Positions 1 through 8,159 of a DNA stretch of 64,000 bases are shown one piece after another (the stretch's first letter is position 1; every line of letters begins with the position of its first letter). Source of the stretch: JABDJZ01 sp047619685 (GTDB lineage: Bacteria; Bacteroidota; Rhodothermia; Rhodothermales; UBA10348); contig JBLHLC010000020.1 in NCBI GenBank assembly GCA_047619685.1, positions 1 through 64,000 of the forward strand, in the 5' to 3' direction. Under the pieces are notes generated by a model. The model saw only the letters and a program-made list of their open reading frames with translations, was not told the origin of the DNA and searched no databases. A program made the translations under genes and the position numbers.

Positions 1-90
1 CGGCGACTAAACGCCCCAGAACACCTCACCAGCGTCGCCAAGAACATCCTCTTCATCGACGGCATTCACCCCGCCAAGATCGCCGCCTGA
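1..90 (+). CDS. C-terminal fragment of an unidentified protein (cut by window edge)
   Basis: Frame 1 is open from the first base to a TGA at 88-90 and gives 29 residues ending HPAKIAA. The sequence reads protein-like, with a hydrophobic NILFIDGI strand, but it is too short to assign a family. The start lies outside the window, and the frame could also be chance. Confidence 0.35.
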   Translation, partial: RRLNAPEHLTSVAKNILFIDGIHPAKIAA

Positions 91-433
91 TCTACACCGC
101 GTACACAACTTCCGGGCATATCTCACCATTAAAATATCAGGCTCAAAGCCCGAGTTCTTTCCCCCGCTTTGAAGGCAATCTGACATCCCTCACATGAAAT
201 CAAAAGACGGGTACGGCCCATTAGTCCCGACAGGGACCGACACAGTGAAGCGCGTTCGACTCTCTCCAGAGAAGGCACCGCAACTGACCAAAGCCGGGGC
301 ACAAAACCTCCGAAAGGCGGAAGAGGCCAGAGCAAAAACCGTAGCTCAGGCATCGCAAATCCGGGTCGGATAGAGGAGTAGACCGCCTCAGCGAGACCGC
401 AGCCACTCCACACAACCATCCCAAGTATTCCCC
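91..433. other. Gene-free stretch before the pse fossil
   Basis: I see no supportable gene in either direction. The only long frames are extensions of the antisense of the fossil next door. No convincing repeat or RNA gene is visible. Confidence 0.4.
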
Positions 434-745
434 GGATTCGGCTCCCCCTCCGCCAACTCCGCGTGCAACGGCAGCGTAAAGGCCCGCTGGGAATACGCCT
501 CGGCCATTTCAAATTGCCCCGGGCGAATCCAAGCCCCCGCCGTTCAGACGCCGCCACCTGAATCACGTAGAGGTGCCACGCCGGCCCCTGCGTCACATAG
601 TCCGACCGCAGGACGGCTTCAACGGCCGCCACGAAGAGTTTGTCGGCGCAGAGTTTCGTCGCCCCATACAGGTTGATCGGCGCAGCTGCTTTGTCGGTGG
701 ACAACCATTGTCCGTTCAGCAAGGCGTCAACTTCGTTTCATGAGA
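434..745 (-). pseudogene. Mosaic fossil of the pseB-pseC locus
   Basis: About 310 bp align in order, at roughly 90 percent identity by eye, to five separated pieces of the intact pseC/pseB locus at 2.53-4.71 kb. Read on the minus strand it contains the pseB start (MLNG), then STDKAAAPINLYGATK from the pseB active-site region. It then runs into pseC blocks AVEAVLRSDY and WHLYVIQV and finally the pseC C-terminal region. Four internal stretches of about 365, 630, 780 and 80 bp are missing. Three junctions sit on shared words of 6, 5 and 3 bases (ggccgc, cgccg, ccg), and the fourth has a few unmatched bases. The remaining frame cannot encode either enzyme. Homology stops at about 745, just upstream of the pseB start, so this is a decayed duplicate rather than an independent gene. 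Confidence 0.85.
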
Positions 746-834
746 CCGGGACTCGCACCAATGCACCATCGCGAGGTTATGCCAGTGGGTGGTTCGGGTC
801 ATGGGGATACACGAGTTTCCCCAGCCTGGTCCCT

Positions 835-1785
835 ATGCCCGACGCCTACGACAGCCCTTGGAAGCGCGCGATAGATGCCTACTTCCAGGATTTCTTGGCG
901 CTCCTCTTCCCGGAGGCGCACCAGGGGATCGACTGGGAGAAGGACTGCAAGTCCCTGGACACCGAGTTGCAGAAGCTTGGGCCGGGCCACAGACTCGGAG
1001 GCCGCACTGTCGACAAACTGGTCGAGGTCACTCACCAGGACGGCAAGAAATCGCTGATCCTCGTGCACGTGGAGGTCCAGGCGCAGAGGGACTCGCGCTT
1101 CGAGAAGCGGATGTTTGTCTACCACTACAGGATTTTTGACCGCTACAATTGCCAGGTGGTCAGTCTGGCGGTGCTTGCGGACGCCAGCCGCGCCTGGCGT
1201 CCGAGTGGATTCGGGTATTCGCAGTGGGGCTGCCGGCTTCAACTGGACTTCCCGGTGGCGAAGTTATTGGACTTTGACTGGGAAGAGCTGAGTGCAAGTA
1301 GCAATCCGTTCGCGGTCCTGGTCCAGGCGCACCAGAAGACGCAGGCCACGAGAGCGGACAGTCCAGAGCGCATGCGCTGGAAACTTGCCCTGGCAAAGGG
1401 ACTATACGAAGGCGGGCTCGGCAAGGAGGACATCGTCACGCTATTCGGCTTTATTGACCAACTGATGGCCCTTCCCGATGGACTGGACAAGCAATTTAGA
1501 ATCGAACTGACCATGTTCGAGGACGAGAAGAATATGCCCTACGTCACAAGTTTTGAACGCGCCGGAATCAAGAAGGGCCTGGAGCAAGGAAAACGGGACA
1601 TGGCTCGAGAGAGCATCCTGGAGGCATTGAAGGTCCGGTTTGGCCAGGTCCCCGACGCGATGAAGAGGCGTGTTGAATCCATTTCAGATCTGGCGGACTG
1701 CCGGACGCTCCACCAGACAGCCATCAGAGCGGCGTCCCTCGAAGCGTTTGAGCAGCGGCTGGACGAAGTGGTGGGTGAAGACTGA
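835..1785 (+). CDS. Rpn/YhgA-like PD-(D/E)XK nuclease family protein
   Basis: The 316-residue protein resembles the Rpn (recombination-promoting nuclease, formerly 'putative transposase YhgA-like') and DUF4351 families. I place the active site in VDKLVEV followed by LVHVEVQ (an E-x-Q variant of the PD-(D/E)XK core), then an FEKRMFVYHYRIFDRY helix and a VVSLAVLAD strand typical of the family. The C-terminal third is helical and charged, around a GLEQGKRDMARESILEALK segment. I chose the ATG at 835 because the longer open frame from 640 runs antisense through the pse fossil and is not protein-like. Known family members are DNA endonucleases that stimulate RecA-independent recombination. Family confidence is good; activity here is inferred. 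Confidence 0.75.
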   Translation: MPDAYDSPWKRAIDAYFQDFLALLFPEAHQGIDWEKDCKSLDTELQKLGPGHRLGGRTVDKLVEVTHQDGKKSLILVHVEVQAQRDSRFEKRMFVYHYRIFDRYNCQVVSLAVLADASRAWRPSGFGYSQWGCRLQLDFPVAKLLDFDWEELSASSNPFAVLVQAHQKTQATRADSPERMRWKLALAKGLYEGGLGKEDIVTLFGFIDQLMALPDGLDKQFRIELTMFEDEKNMPYVTSFERAGIKKGLEQGKRDMARESILEALKVRFGQVPDAMKRRVESISDLADCRTLHQTAIRAASLEAFEQRLDEVVGED

Positions 1786-2197
1786 TCCGGCGGGAGTGCC
1801 GGGGCTGTTCACCATCGGGATGTCGTCGGCACTTGTCCTCGTAGTCTAAATGTGCCCGGCTCGGGTAGAGGATTGCCCGGCCTTGGTTGAGATTGCCGGC
1901 GGCGGGGATGGGTTTGGCCCGGGGCCGGCAGGGGTTTGCCGACGGGGGCTTATGAATTGTCAGGAGGGTGGTTTGGATTTGCCGGGGCAGTTGCCGGGTG
2001 GCCCGTGAGTTTTGGGGCCGATTGGCTGCATGATGTGCCCGTGGCGGATTGAATTCGCCCCGAACGTGCGTTTTCAGGCTATTTCCGGCGGTGCGGATTC
2101 AATTTGCCGCCGGACAATTACGGCCGGGTCATACCCCCCTGTCAGCCCCCTCCTGCCAGTCGATACTTCGACCAGAAACTCCGCTTCCGGCCATAGC
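1786..2197. repeat. Gene-free stretch with a degenerate ~21-bp array
   Basis: There is no supportable gene. Between about 1871 and 2000 the plus strand is strongly G-rich, and the words gattgcc, tttggcc and tttgccg recur at about 1871, 1891, 1913, 1934 and 1978, a spacing near 21 bases (one double interval). The copies are too diverged to be a clean tandem repeat. Some words resemble the complement of a segment in the 3' part of pseC, so decayed duplication is possible. Confidence 0.4.
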
Positions 2198-2515
2198 TCA
2201 AGCGGCGCCAGTTGGCGTACCAGGCGTGGGGATCCACGCCGTCGCGCCAGGCCTCAGGCTATCGCGATCTCCGAGCACCTCATAGATCTCCTTTTGCAGT
2301 CGGTCCCGCTGGTGGTCCACCATCGATCCATGTTCGGCAATCCAACTCAGGCGCTCCTGGGCCGCAAGCGCGTTGCCGGACGCGAGATAGGCCTTGGCCA
2401 CCTCGATGAGGAACTTGCGGGCGGCAAACGCTCCGGACTCCTTCCAGGACACGAAGTGCTTGGGCTTCGCGATTCCTGCCAGGCTGGCCTTGATGCGGCT
2501 GACGGAGCCGCTCAC
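2198..2515 (-). CDS. Small helical protein translationally coupled to pseC
   Basis: A 105-residue protein starts with GTG at 2515 and overlaps the pseC stop in a GTGA tetranucleotide, the same arrangement used between pseB and pseC. That coupling is the main evidence that it is real. I do not recognise a family. The middle is one clear helix-turn-helix pair reading like a single TPR-type hairpin (FAARKFLIEVAKAYLASGN, then AAQERLSWIAEHG). The last 15 residues are Pro/Thr/Gly-rich. It may be a truncated remnant of a longer gene, since normal downstream pse genes are absent. Confidence 0.5.
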   Translation of the reverse strand: MSGSVSRIKASLAGIAKPKHFVSWKESGAFAARKFLIEVAKAYLASGNALAAQERLSWIAEHGSMVDHQRDRLQKEIYEVLGDRDSLRPGATAWIPTPGTPTGAA

Positions 2516-3684
2516 AACAACCCTCGCAACGTCTCCACCACCCGATTCTGCTCCCCTTCCGTCAGCCCCGCGTGCAACGGCAGCGTAATGGCCCGCCGGT
2601 AATACGCTTCGGCAATTTCAAATTGCCCCGGGGCGAATCCAAGCCCCCGGTAGTACGGCTGGAGATGAATCGGGATGTAGTGCACATTCACGCCGATCCC
2701 CGCGGCGCGCATCCCCTCAAACACCCGCCGCCGTTCAGACGCCACCACCTGAATCACGTAGAGATGCCACGCCGACTCCTGCCCGGCCATCTGAAACGGC
2801 CGCACGACATCCAGCGGCGCCAGCAACGCATCGTAGCGCGCCGCCAGCGCCCGCCGCCGCGCAACAAACTCCGCCAGCCGGGACATCTGCGACAGCCCAA
2901 GCGCCGCCTGCATATCCGTCATCCGGTAGTTCAGGCCGAGCTCGGTCTGCTGGTAGTACCAAGGCCCGTGTGATGCGCCGTCCATGAGAGCCTCGTCGCG
3001 CGTGATGCCGTGGCTGCGCAGTCGCTCCATGCGGCCTGCCAGCGCGGCGTCGGCCGTTACCGCGACGCCACCCTCGGCGGTCGTCACAATCTTGACGGGG
3101 TGAAAGCTGAACACCGTGATGTCCGCCAAGCCGCCCGAGCCAACGGGCTTGCCGCCGTTGGTGGCCCCGATGGCGTGCGACGCGTCCTCCAAGACCTTGA
3201 ACCCGTACCGGTCCGCCAACGCTCGAATTCGGACCATGTCACACGATTGGCCTGCGAACCCCACTGGCACGACCACGTCGGGAGGCTGCACAGCCACCGC
3301 TAGTTTGGCCGACAAGGCATCAGCACTCATGCAGTAGGTGCGCGGGTCGATGTCCACGAAGTCCACCGACGCCCCGCAGTACAGCCCGCAGTTGGCGGAC
3401 GCCACGAACGAATTCGGCGATGTCCAGAGCAGTCCACCAGGCCCGAGGTCCAGCGCCAGACAGGCCACATGCAGCGCGCTGGTGCCCGAATTCATGGCCA
3501 CCGCTCGTTCGGCGCCAACCGCGCGCGCCACCGCCGCTTCAAATTGCCCAACCGCCGGCCCCTGCGTCAGGTAGTCCGACCGCAGGACGGCTTCAACGGC
3601 CGCGACATCATCGTCAGAGATGATCTGCCGCCCGTAGGGAATAAACGCGTGGCCGCCGTCTGACTCGTTGTCCGCCTGGCTCAC
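2512..3684 (-). CDS. pseC: PseC-like aminotransferase (UDP-4-keto sugar, pseudaminic acid type)
   Basis: This 390-residue PLP enzyme of the DegT/DnrJ/EryC1/StrS family is predicted to convert the 4-keto sugar made by PseB into UDP-4-amino-4,6-dideoxy-L-AltNAc. Visible signatures are AMNSGTSALH (about 63-72, phosphate-binding turn), EDASHAIG with the pyridine-contacting Asp at about 167, and FSFHPVK with the Schiff-base Lys at about 198, followed by TTAEGG. The GTG at 3684 is chosen because it overlaps the pseB stop as GTGA and gives the usual family length; the open frame extending upstream is antisense-like. Partial copies of this gene occur at 434-745 and near 8164. The pseC name depends on the adjacency to pseB; related sugar aminotransferases are an alternative. 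Confidence 0.85.
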   Translation of the reverse strand: MSQADNESDGGHAFIPYGRQIISDDDVAAVEAVLRSDYLTQGPAVGQFEAAVARAVGAERAVAMNSGTSALHVACLALDLGPGGLLWTSPNSFVASANCGLYCGASVDFVDIDPRTYCMSADALSAKLAVAVQPPDVVVPVGFAGQSCDMVRIRALADRYGFKVLEDASHAIGATNGGKPVGSGGLADITVFSFHPVKIVTTAEGGVAVTADAALAGRMERLRSHGITRDEALMDGASHGPWYYQQTELGLNYRMTDMQAALGLSQMSRLAEFVARRRALAARYDALLAPLDVVRPFQMAGQESAWHLYVIQVVASERRRVFEGMRAAGIGVNVHYIPIHLQPYYRGLGFAPGQFEIAEAYYRRAITLPLHAGLTEGEQNRVVETLRGLL

Positions 3685-4694
3685 GCGGGCTCGAACGTGG
3701 CGTCCACGTGATCGCGGAGGAGGGTCCGGATTTGTCCCACCGTCAAGAACTGAGGGTTGGTCCCGGAACTGTACGAAAACCCGGGCTCCACCGGCACGGC
3801 ACGGCGATGCTCGGGGTAGTTGGCGTAACTGGCACGCCCGCGCGTGGGCAGGATGGCGTAGTACCGCCCCAGATCCACGGTGGTCAGGCTGTCGCTGGAG
3901 GTGATCATCTCCTCGTGGATCTTCTCGCCGGCGCGGATTCCCACGATGGTTCGGGTGCACCCGGGTCCGATGGCGTCAACCAGATCCTGCAAACGATACG
4001 AAGGAATCTTGGGGACAAAAATCTCTCCACCTTTCGACTGTTTCAGCGCCCAGTGCACCATGTCGACGGCCTCGGGAAGGGTGATCGTGAACCGGGTCAT
4101 CTCAGGATCGGTCACCGACAGCTGGCCGGTCTTGGCCTGCTCCAGGAAAAACGGGATCACGGACCCGCGCGAGCCGAGTACGTTGCCATACCGCACCACG
4201 GAGAACATGGGCCCTCCCCCGCCGGTGTAGGCATTGGCCGCCACGAAAAGTTTGTCGGCGCAGAGTTTGGTGGCTCCGTACAGATTGATCGGCGCGGCTG
4301 CTTTGTCCGTGGACAACGCCACGAGTCGCTCGACACCCGCGTCCATGGACGCCTCGATGAGGTTGGCCGCACCCATGATATTGGTGCGGATGAATTCCAT
4401 CGGGTTGTACTCGGCAGTGGGGACGTGCTTGAGCGCTGCCGCGTGCACCACGGTGTCGATGGAGTGCAGGGCTCGTTTGAGCCGGTCGCGGTCTCGGACG
4501 TCGCCGATGAAAAACCGCATGGCCGGGTACTCCTTTTCAGGGTACAGCTTGGCCATTTCGTACTGCTTGAGCTCGTCGCGACTAAAGACAACCAGCCGCT
4601 TCACGTCTGGAAACTGGCGAAGGGTCTCGGCCACGAAGGCCTTCCCGAAACTGCCGGTCCCTCCGGTGACTAGGATCGATTTTCCGTTCAGCAA
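3681..4694 (-). CDS. pseB: UDP-N-acetylglucosamine 4,6-dehydratase (inverting), PseB
   Basis: The 337-residue extended SDR enzyme starts the pseudaminic-acid branch by removing water from UDP-GlcNAc with C5 inversion. It has the Rossmann motif TGGTGSFG (about 10-17), the family ALKHVP..EYNPME block (about 87-100), STDKA (128-132) and Y139-x3-K143. These replace the standard Ser-Tyr-Lys triad as in the FlaA1/PseB group. The start is a TTG at 4694, giving MLNGKSILVTGG. No strong ribosome site is seen and the frame is open further upstream, so the exact start is uncertain. It is coupled to pseC by a 4-bp overlap and lies about 50 bp after the epimerase gene. Confidence 0.9.
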   Translation of the reverse strand: MLNGKSILVTGGTGSFGKAFVAETLRQFPDVKRLVVFSRDELKQYEMAKLYPEKEYPAMRFFIGDVRDRDRLKRALHSIDTVVHAAALKHVPTAEYNPMEFIRTNIMGAANLIEASMDAGVERLVALSTDKAAAPINLYGATKLCADKLFVAANAYTGGGGPMFSVVRYGNVLGSRGSVIPFFLEQAKTGQLSVTDPEMTRFTITLPEAVDMVHWALKQSKGGEIFVPKIPSYRLQDLVDAIGPGCTRTIVGIRAGEKIHEEMITSSDSLTTVDLGRYYAILPTRGRASYANYPEHRRAVPVEPGFSYSSGTNPQFLTVGQIRTLLRDHVDATFEPA

Positions 4695-4745
4695 GGCGCC
4701 AACTTCGTTTAAGTGAATGCTGGTGACCCTAAGCCGACCCTGGGG

Positions 4746-5729
4746 TCAGCGCGCGTCGCGATATTCGAGATACCACTCCGCGAAGCGCCGGATCCCTTCC
4801 CGGAGCGAAACCTCTGGTTGATATTGCACAGCTAGCTGCAAATCAAGGGTATCGGCGAAAGTAGTATAGACGTCGCCCGGCTGCATGGGGACCATTTCCT
4901 TGTTTGCCTTGACGCCGAGCGCCTCCTCCAGCATCTCGATAAATACAAGGAGATTGACCGGCTCTCCGCGGCCAATGTTGTAGAGTGCGTGCGGCGCCCC
5001 GGTGGCGTCGGGCACATGCCCCATCACCCGCACAACCCCTTCAATCACGTCATCGACGTAGGTAAAGTCCCTGGACAACTTGCCTTCGTTGAACACCTGA
5101 ATGGGCTCCCCGGCCAACATCCGGTCGGCGAACTTGAAGTACGCCATGTCTGGGCGTCCCCAGGGTCCATAGACCGTGAAAAACCGCAGACCCGTGGCAC
5201 AGACCCCATAAAGCTTGGCATACGTGTATGCCATCAGCTCATTGGCCCGCTTCGTAGCCGCATAGAGAGAGACCGGCTGGTCTGCCCTTTCCCGCGTCGA
5301 GTAAGGCACCGCGGCCTCCGTCCCGTATACGGAACTGGACGACGCATACACCAAATGCTTGACGGGATGATGTCGACACGCCTCCAGCACGCTCAGAAAC
5401 CCCGTGAGGTTGCTGTGGGCATAGGAGAAAGGGTCTTTGATGCTGTGACGCGCACCCGCCTGGGCAGCCAGGTTCACGACAACGGACGGCTTGGCCCGGT
5501 CAAACAAACCGGAAAGCGCCTCATGGTCGGCGATGTCCATCTGAACAAACTGGTAGCGCAAGTCCCACCCGCCGGCATCCTCAATCTGCCGAAGCCGCTC
5601 TCGTTTCAGCTCCGGATCGTAGTAGTCATCCAGATTGTCCACGGAAACCACCGAGTGCCCATCGGCCAACAGCCTCTGCACCAGGTGATACCCAATGAAC
5701 CCTGCCCCGCCGGTGACCAGAACCATCAC
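4746..5729 (-). CDS. NAD-dependent epimerase, UDP-glucuronate 4-epimerase-like
   Basis: A 327-residue extended SDR with TGGAGFIG (about 6-13), a Ser patch at 130-133 and Y156-x3-K160. The FTVYGPWGRPDMA block is the hallmark of the UDP-glucuronate 4-epimerase group (GAE/LpsL/Cap1J type), which interconverts UDP-GlcA and UDP-GalA for surface polysaccharide. The start is either GTG at 5729 (4-bp overlap with the upstream stop) or the next codon, ATG at 5726 (TGATG overlap); both indicate coupling to the pyruvyl transferase gene. Substrate is inferred from the subgroup motif and not proven. Confidence 0.85.
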   Translation of the reverse strand: MMVLVTGGAGFIGYHLVQRLLADGHSVVSVDNLDDYYDPELKRERLRQIEDAGGWDLRYQFVQMDIADHEALSGLFDRAKPSVVVNLAAQAGARHSIKDPFSYAHSNLTGFLSVLEACRHHPVKHLVYASSSSVYGTEAAVPYSTRERADQPVSLYAATKRANELMAYTYAKLYGVCATGLRFFTVYGPWGRPDMAYFKFADRMLAGEPIQVFNEGKLSRDFTYVDDVIEGVVRVMGHVPDATGAPHALYNIGRGEPVNLLVFIEMLEEALGVKANKEMVPMQPGDVYTTFADTLDLQLAVQYQPEVSLREGIRRFAEWYLEYRDAR

Positions 5730-6961
5730 GAGCGCGCGATCCCGGCAATCAACTCAGCCTGTCGCCGAGCCCCGGCCCGCAGCCCCGGCATGGCCTCACC
5801 CATCCGAGCCAGCATCGCGTCCCGATTATCCACCACGTAAGCAAAAGACTCCCGCAGATTCGCCACCGTCCAGAACTCCGGTTCCAAAAACGGCATCCCA
5901 AACCCGATCTCATCAATCCCCGGCCGCACATGCCAGAGCCCACCAAGCGCCAACACAGGCACGCCCTGCACAGCCGCAAAGATCGCCGAGTGCCGACGAT
6001 TCGATATGTGATAATCCAGCCCTGGAAACAGCGTCATCGTCTCCCGAAGGCTCATCTTCTCCTCGATCAAATGAAACCGCGCCCCGTGGCGCATCTGCGC
6101 CTTGATCTCGCGCGCCACCTCGCGGTCATCCTCGTACTCGTGGTCGACGTCGTACGTGCAATTCGGAATCGAGAGCACGTCCATGTCGTGCTGCTCAATC
6201 AGCCCGTCCAGAAAAGAGCAGACTTCCGCGCGCTTCCTGCCCCACGTCTCGGCCGACCACTGCCAATAATTGTGGCGAATATTGAAACCAATGACGCCGC
6301 GGCCACCAAGGACCACACCATTTCGCGCCAGCACCGCCGAGCGCGTAGCCGGGTCAACCACGGGTTCCAGCCCCCAAGCCGAGTCGGCCACCACCTCACA
6401 CGTCGACGTGCCGATGCCGTAGTCGCTAAGCCTGTCCTGGCTGAACTGCTCCCGGAGCGTGGTGAGGGCGGCATTCTCGATGCAATACTTCGTCAACTCC
6501 CGCGCATGGGCACTCAGCACCCGAGACCCGATGTGTATCGAATAGAGCACGATCGGCGTCCCCAGAAACCGTGACAACGTCACCAGCAAGGCCGCCTGCG
6601 GAGCCAATCCGCGGTACAACCCCAGCGATATCTCCTGAAACGGATCGCCACCTACAACCAGGACATCCGCCTCGCGAATCCTGTCCGCCAGCGCCGTCAG
6701 GTGGGACGCGTCGTCGCCGGGGTTCAACCCGTTAAACCACCGCCCCATCGACGCCTCCTTGGACTCGTGTTCCAGCCCCGGGATCACGTCATCGCACCCA
6801 TAGGACGCCGCCAACTCTGGATTCGGGTGGCGCGCCACCCACGTCACATGCGCCTCTGGATCCTCCGCCTTGAGGTCACGGACGAGCGTCGAGAGGAGGG
6901 CCTCGTCGCCCTGGTTCTCGATGCCGTAAACGCTCGTACCCAGGATTATATATCGTGCCAC
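5726..6961 (-). CDS. Polysaccharide pyruvyl transferase family protein (first copy)
   Basis: The 411-residue protein matches the CsaB-like pyruvyl transferase family (PF04230), GT-B-fold enzymes that add ketal pyruvate from PEP to cell-surface sugars. Landmarks are the N-terminal GTSVYGIENQGDEALL loop, VLVVGGDPF in the middle, GVIGFNIRHNYWQW starting the second domain, and ISNRRHSAIFAAVQGVPVLAL near the C-terminus (a conserved S.R.H. pocket). Its stop overlaps the epimerase start. A paralogue lies at 8212-9453 with the same CTYDVDHE(Y/W)EDDR block, so the two likely arose by duplication and diverged. Acceptor sugar is unknown. Confidence 0.82.
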   Translation of the reverse strand: MARYIILGTSVYGIENQGDEALLSTLVRDLKAEDPEAHVTWVARHPNPELAASYGCDDVIPGLEHESKEASMGRWFNGLNPGDDASHLTALADRIREADVLVVGGDPFQEISLGLYRGLAPQAALLVTLSRFLGTPIVLYSIHIGSRVLSAHARELTKYCIENAALTTLREQFSQDRLSDYGIGTSTCEVVADSAWGLEPVVDPATRSAVLARNGVVLGGRGVIGFNIRHNYWQWSAETWGRKRAEVCSFLDGLIEQHDMDVLSIPNCTYDVDHEYEDDREVAREIKAQMRHGARFHLIEEKMSLRETMTLFPGLDYHISNRRHSAIFAAVQGVPVLALGGLWHVRPGIDEIGFGMPFLEPEFWTVANLRESFAYVVDNRDAMLARMGEAMPGLRAGARRQAELIAGIARS

Positions 6962-7169
6962 GGTGTGCTGGTGGTGTGTCGGAAATTCGGGTCAGCAGAA
7001 CCGGTCATGCCCGCTGCGGGTCCCTTTGCTGCTGAAATAGTCGTTGCGAATGGGGATGGTGGGACTCTATAGACTTGGGGATCGGCCGGGAGGGGGTGAT
7101 TAGATGGGCCTGCCGCCTCCCACGTTGCTTGGCAGTTCCGCCAAGCCGCGTGCAATTTGCATATCAAAG

Positions 7170-7200
7170 TTGACAATATGTCACAACCGACATAACTTAT
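7170..7200 (+). promoter_or_regulatory. Candidate promoter/operator of the toxin-antitoxin operon
   Basis: TTGACA at 7170-7175 is followed 17 bases later by TAACTT (7193-7198), shortly before the GTG of the toxin gene. An inverted repeat TGACA-ata-TGTCA (7171-7183) overlaps the -35-like element. That is where an autoregulating Xre antitoxin would be expected to bind. The -10 match is weak, and promoters in this group often differ from the E. coli consensus. Confidence 0.4.
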
Positions 7201-7202
7201 CC

Positions 7203-7535
7203 GTGACCGAAACGAAGCCCGTCGTTTGGATCAGTGCCGAAGTCAAGACACCTCCGTTCTCAACTCATGCCCGGATAGAAGCTGGACTCCTGCTTCGCCG
7301 TCTCCAACGTGGGACTTTGCTTTCACTTCCGCAGTCAAGACCCATGCCGTCTATTGACTCGCATTGCCACGAACTCAGGATCCCGGACAACGACCAAACA
7401 TGGCGAGTAGTCTATTCGATCGAGCCCGACGCCATTGTCGTCTTGGAGGTATTCTCCATAAAGAGCCGCACTACCCCCAAGTATGTGAGTGATAACGCCA
7501 AGTCCAGACTCAGGAGATATAGAACGATCAGGTGA
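7203..7535 (+). CDS. HigB/gp49-like toxin of a type II toxin-antitoxin pair
   Basis: The 110-residue basic protein resembles the phage-derived Gp49/HigB branch of the RelE superfamily, which are ribosome-dependent mRNA interferases. The C-terminal half carries the family pattern CHELRIPDNDQTWRVVYSI, a hydrophobic DAIVVLEVF strand and a positively charged end (KSRLRRYRTI). I chose the GTG at 7203 because it gives the usual family length and follows a promoter-like sequence; the open frame extending further 5' is not protein-like. The stop overlaps the antitoxin frame (GTGA). Toxin first, antitoxin second is the normal HigBA order. Confidence 0.75.
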   Translation: MTETKPVVWISAEVKTPPFSTHARIEAGLLLRRLQRGTLLSLPQSRPMPSIDSHCHELRIPDNDQTWRVVYSIEPDAIVVLEVFSIKSRTTPKYVSDNAKSRLRRYRTIR

Positions 7536-7540
7536 ACACT

Positions 7541-7963
7541 ATGGATAAACAAAAGACAAAGCGACTCAAGACGGAAGGTTGGGCGGTGGGTGATGCTTCC
7601 GATTTTCTGGAGCTTGCTCCCGAAGAAATTGAGTTTATTGAGTTCAAGATCGCGCTTGCCAACAAGGTCAAAGAGTTGCGTACGGAGAAGGGGCTGACCC
7701 AGACCGAATTCGCAAGGACGGTGGGTTCAAGCCAGTCTCGAATTGCAAAACTTGAGGCGGCGGATTCGTCTGTTAGCACGGACCTAATGCTCAGATCTCT
7801 CTTTTCGCTTGGGGGAAGAAGAAAAGACATCCCGAGGGGGCCTGCCAGGATTTCGGCCAGCCCAAGCCTCCGCCGAGATGGACGTACATCGAAAGAAAGC
7901 AAGCCTGCCGTTGCGAGCGCGGTGGCGCAGGTGTCTCCAAAGAGGAAAGCCAGGAAGAAGTAG
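7541..7963 (+). CDS. XRE-family antitoxin (HigA-like)
   Basis: About 140 residues. A short N-terminal toxin-contact region (TEGWAVGDASDFLELAPEE) is followed by a helix-turn-helix of the Cro/CI type (ELRTEKGLTQTEFARTVGSSQSRIAKLE). The ATG at 7541 gives the usual MDKQK start; a GTG at 7532 overlapping the toxin stop is also possible. Typical antitoxins of this type end soon after the SLFSLGGRRKDI segment. Here about 45 extra Ser/Arg/Lys-rich residues follow, ending in a KRKARKK patch. This may be a late frameshift or a genuine basic tail. It should neutralise the upstream toxin and repress the operon. Confidence 0.8.
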   Translation: MDKQKTKRLKTEGWAVGDASDFLELAPEEIEFIEFKIALANKVKELRTEKGLTQTEFARTVGSSQSRIAKLEAADSSVSTDLMLRSLFSLGGRRKDIPRGPARISASPSLRRDGRTSKESKPAVASAVAQVSPKRKARKK

Positions 7964-8159
7964 GATGATCTACATGCTGTCGGGTACGTCGGCTTTTTGA
8001 ATTGGTCGCTCTATCGCTTACTGAGCGGCCGCCTCATCGAGCCAACGGCAAAGGGTTTTAGGACAGGGTCCAGGACGAGCGATGTAACGAGATATAACCA
8101 CGTATACAGGGGTATCGTTAATCGGTAGATACATTTGATATATGTGGTTTCGTGTCTAG

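Noticed and set aside
640..834. Upstream extension of the Rpn-like gene
   Set aside because: It runs through the opposite strand of the pse fossil and has no similarity to the nuclease family.
1871..2000. CRISPR array
   Set aside because: Words recur but there are no constant repeats with unique spacers, and no cas gene is nearby.
3708..4673. Open frame of 321 codons on the plus strand across pseB
   Set aside because: It is the antisense of the clear pseB coding region and has no family motif; high GC content keeps such frames open.
7983..8010. Terminator after the antitoxin gene
   Set aside because: A T-run is present (cttttt) but the arms before it do not pair convincingly.
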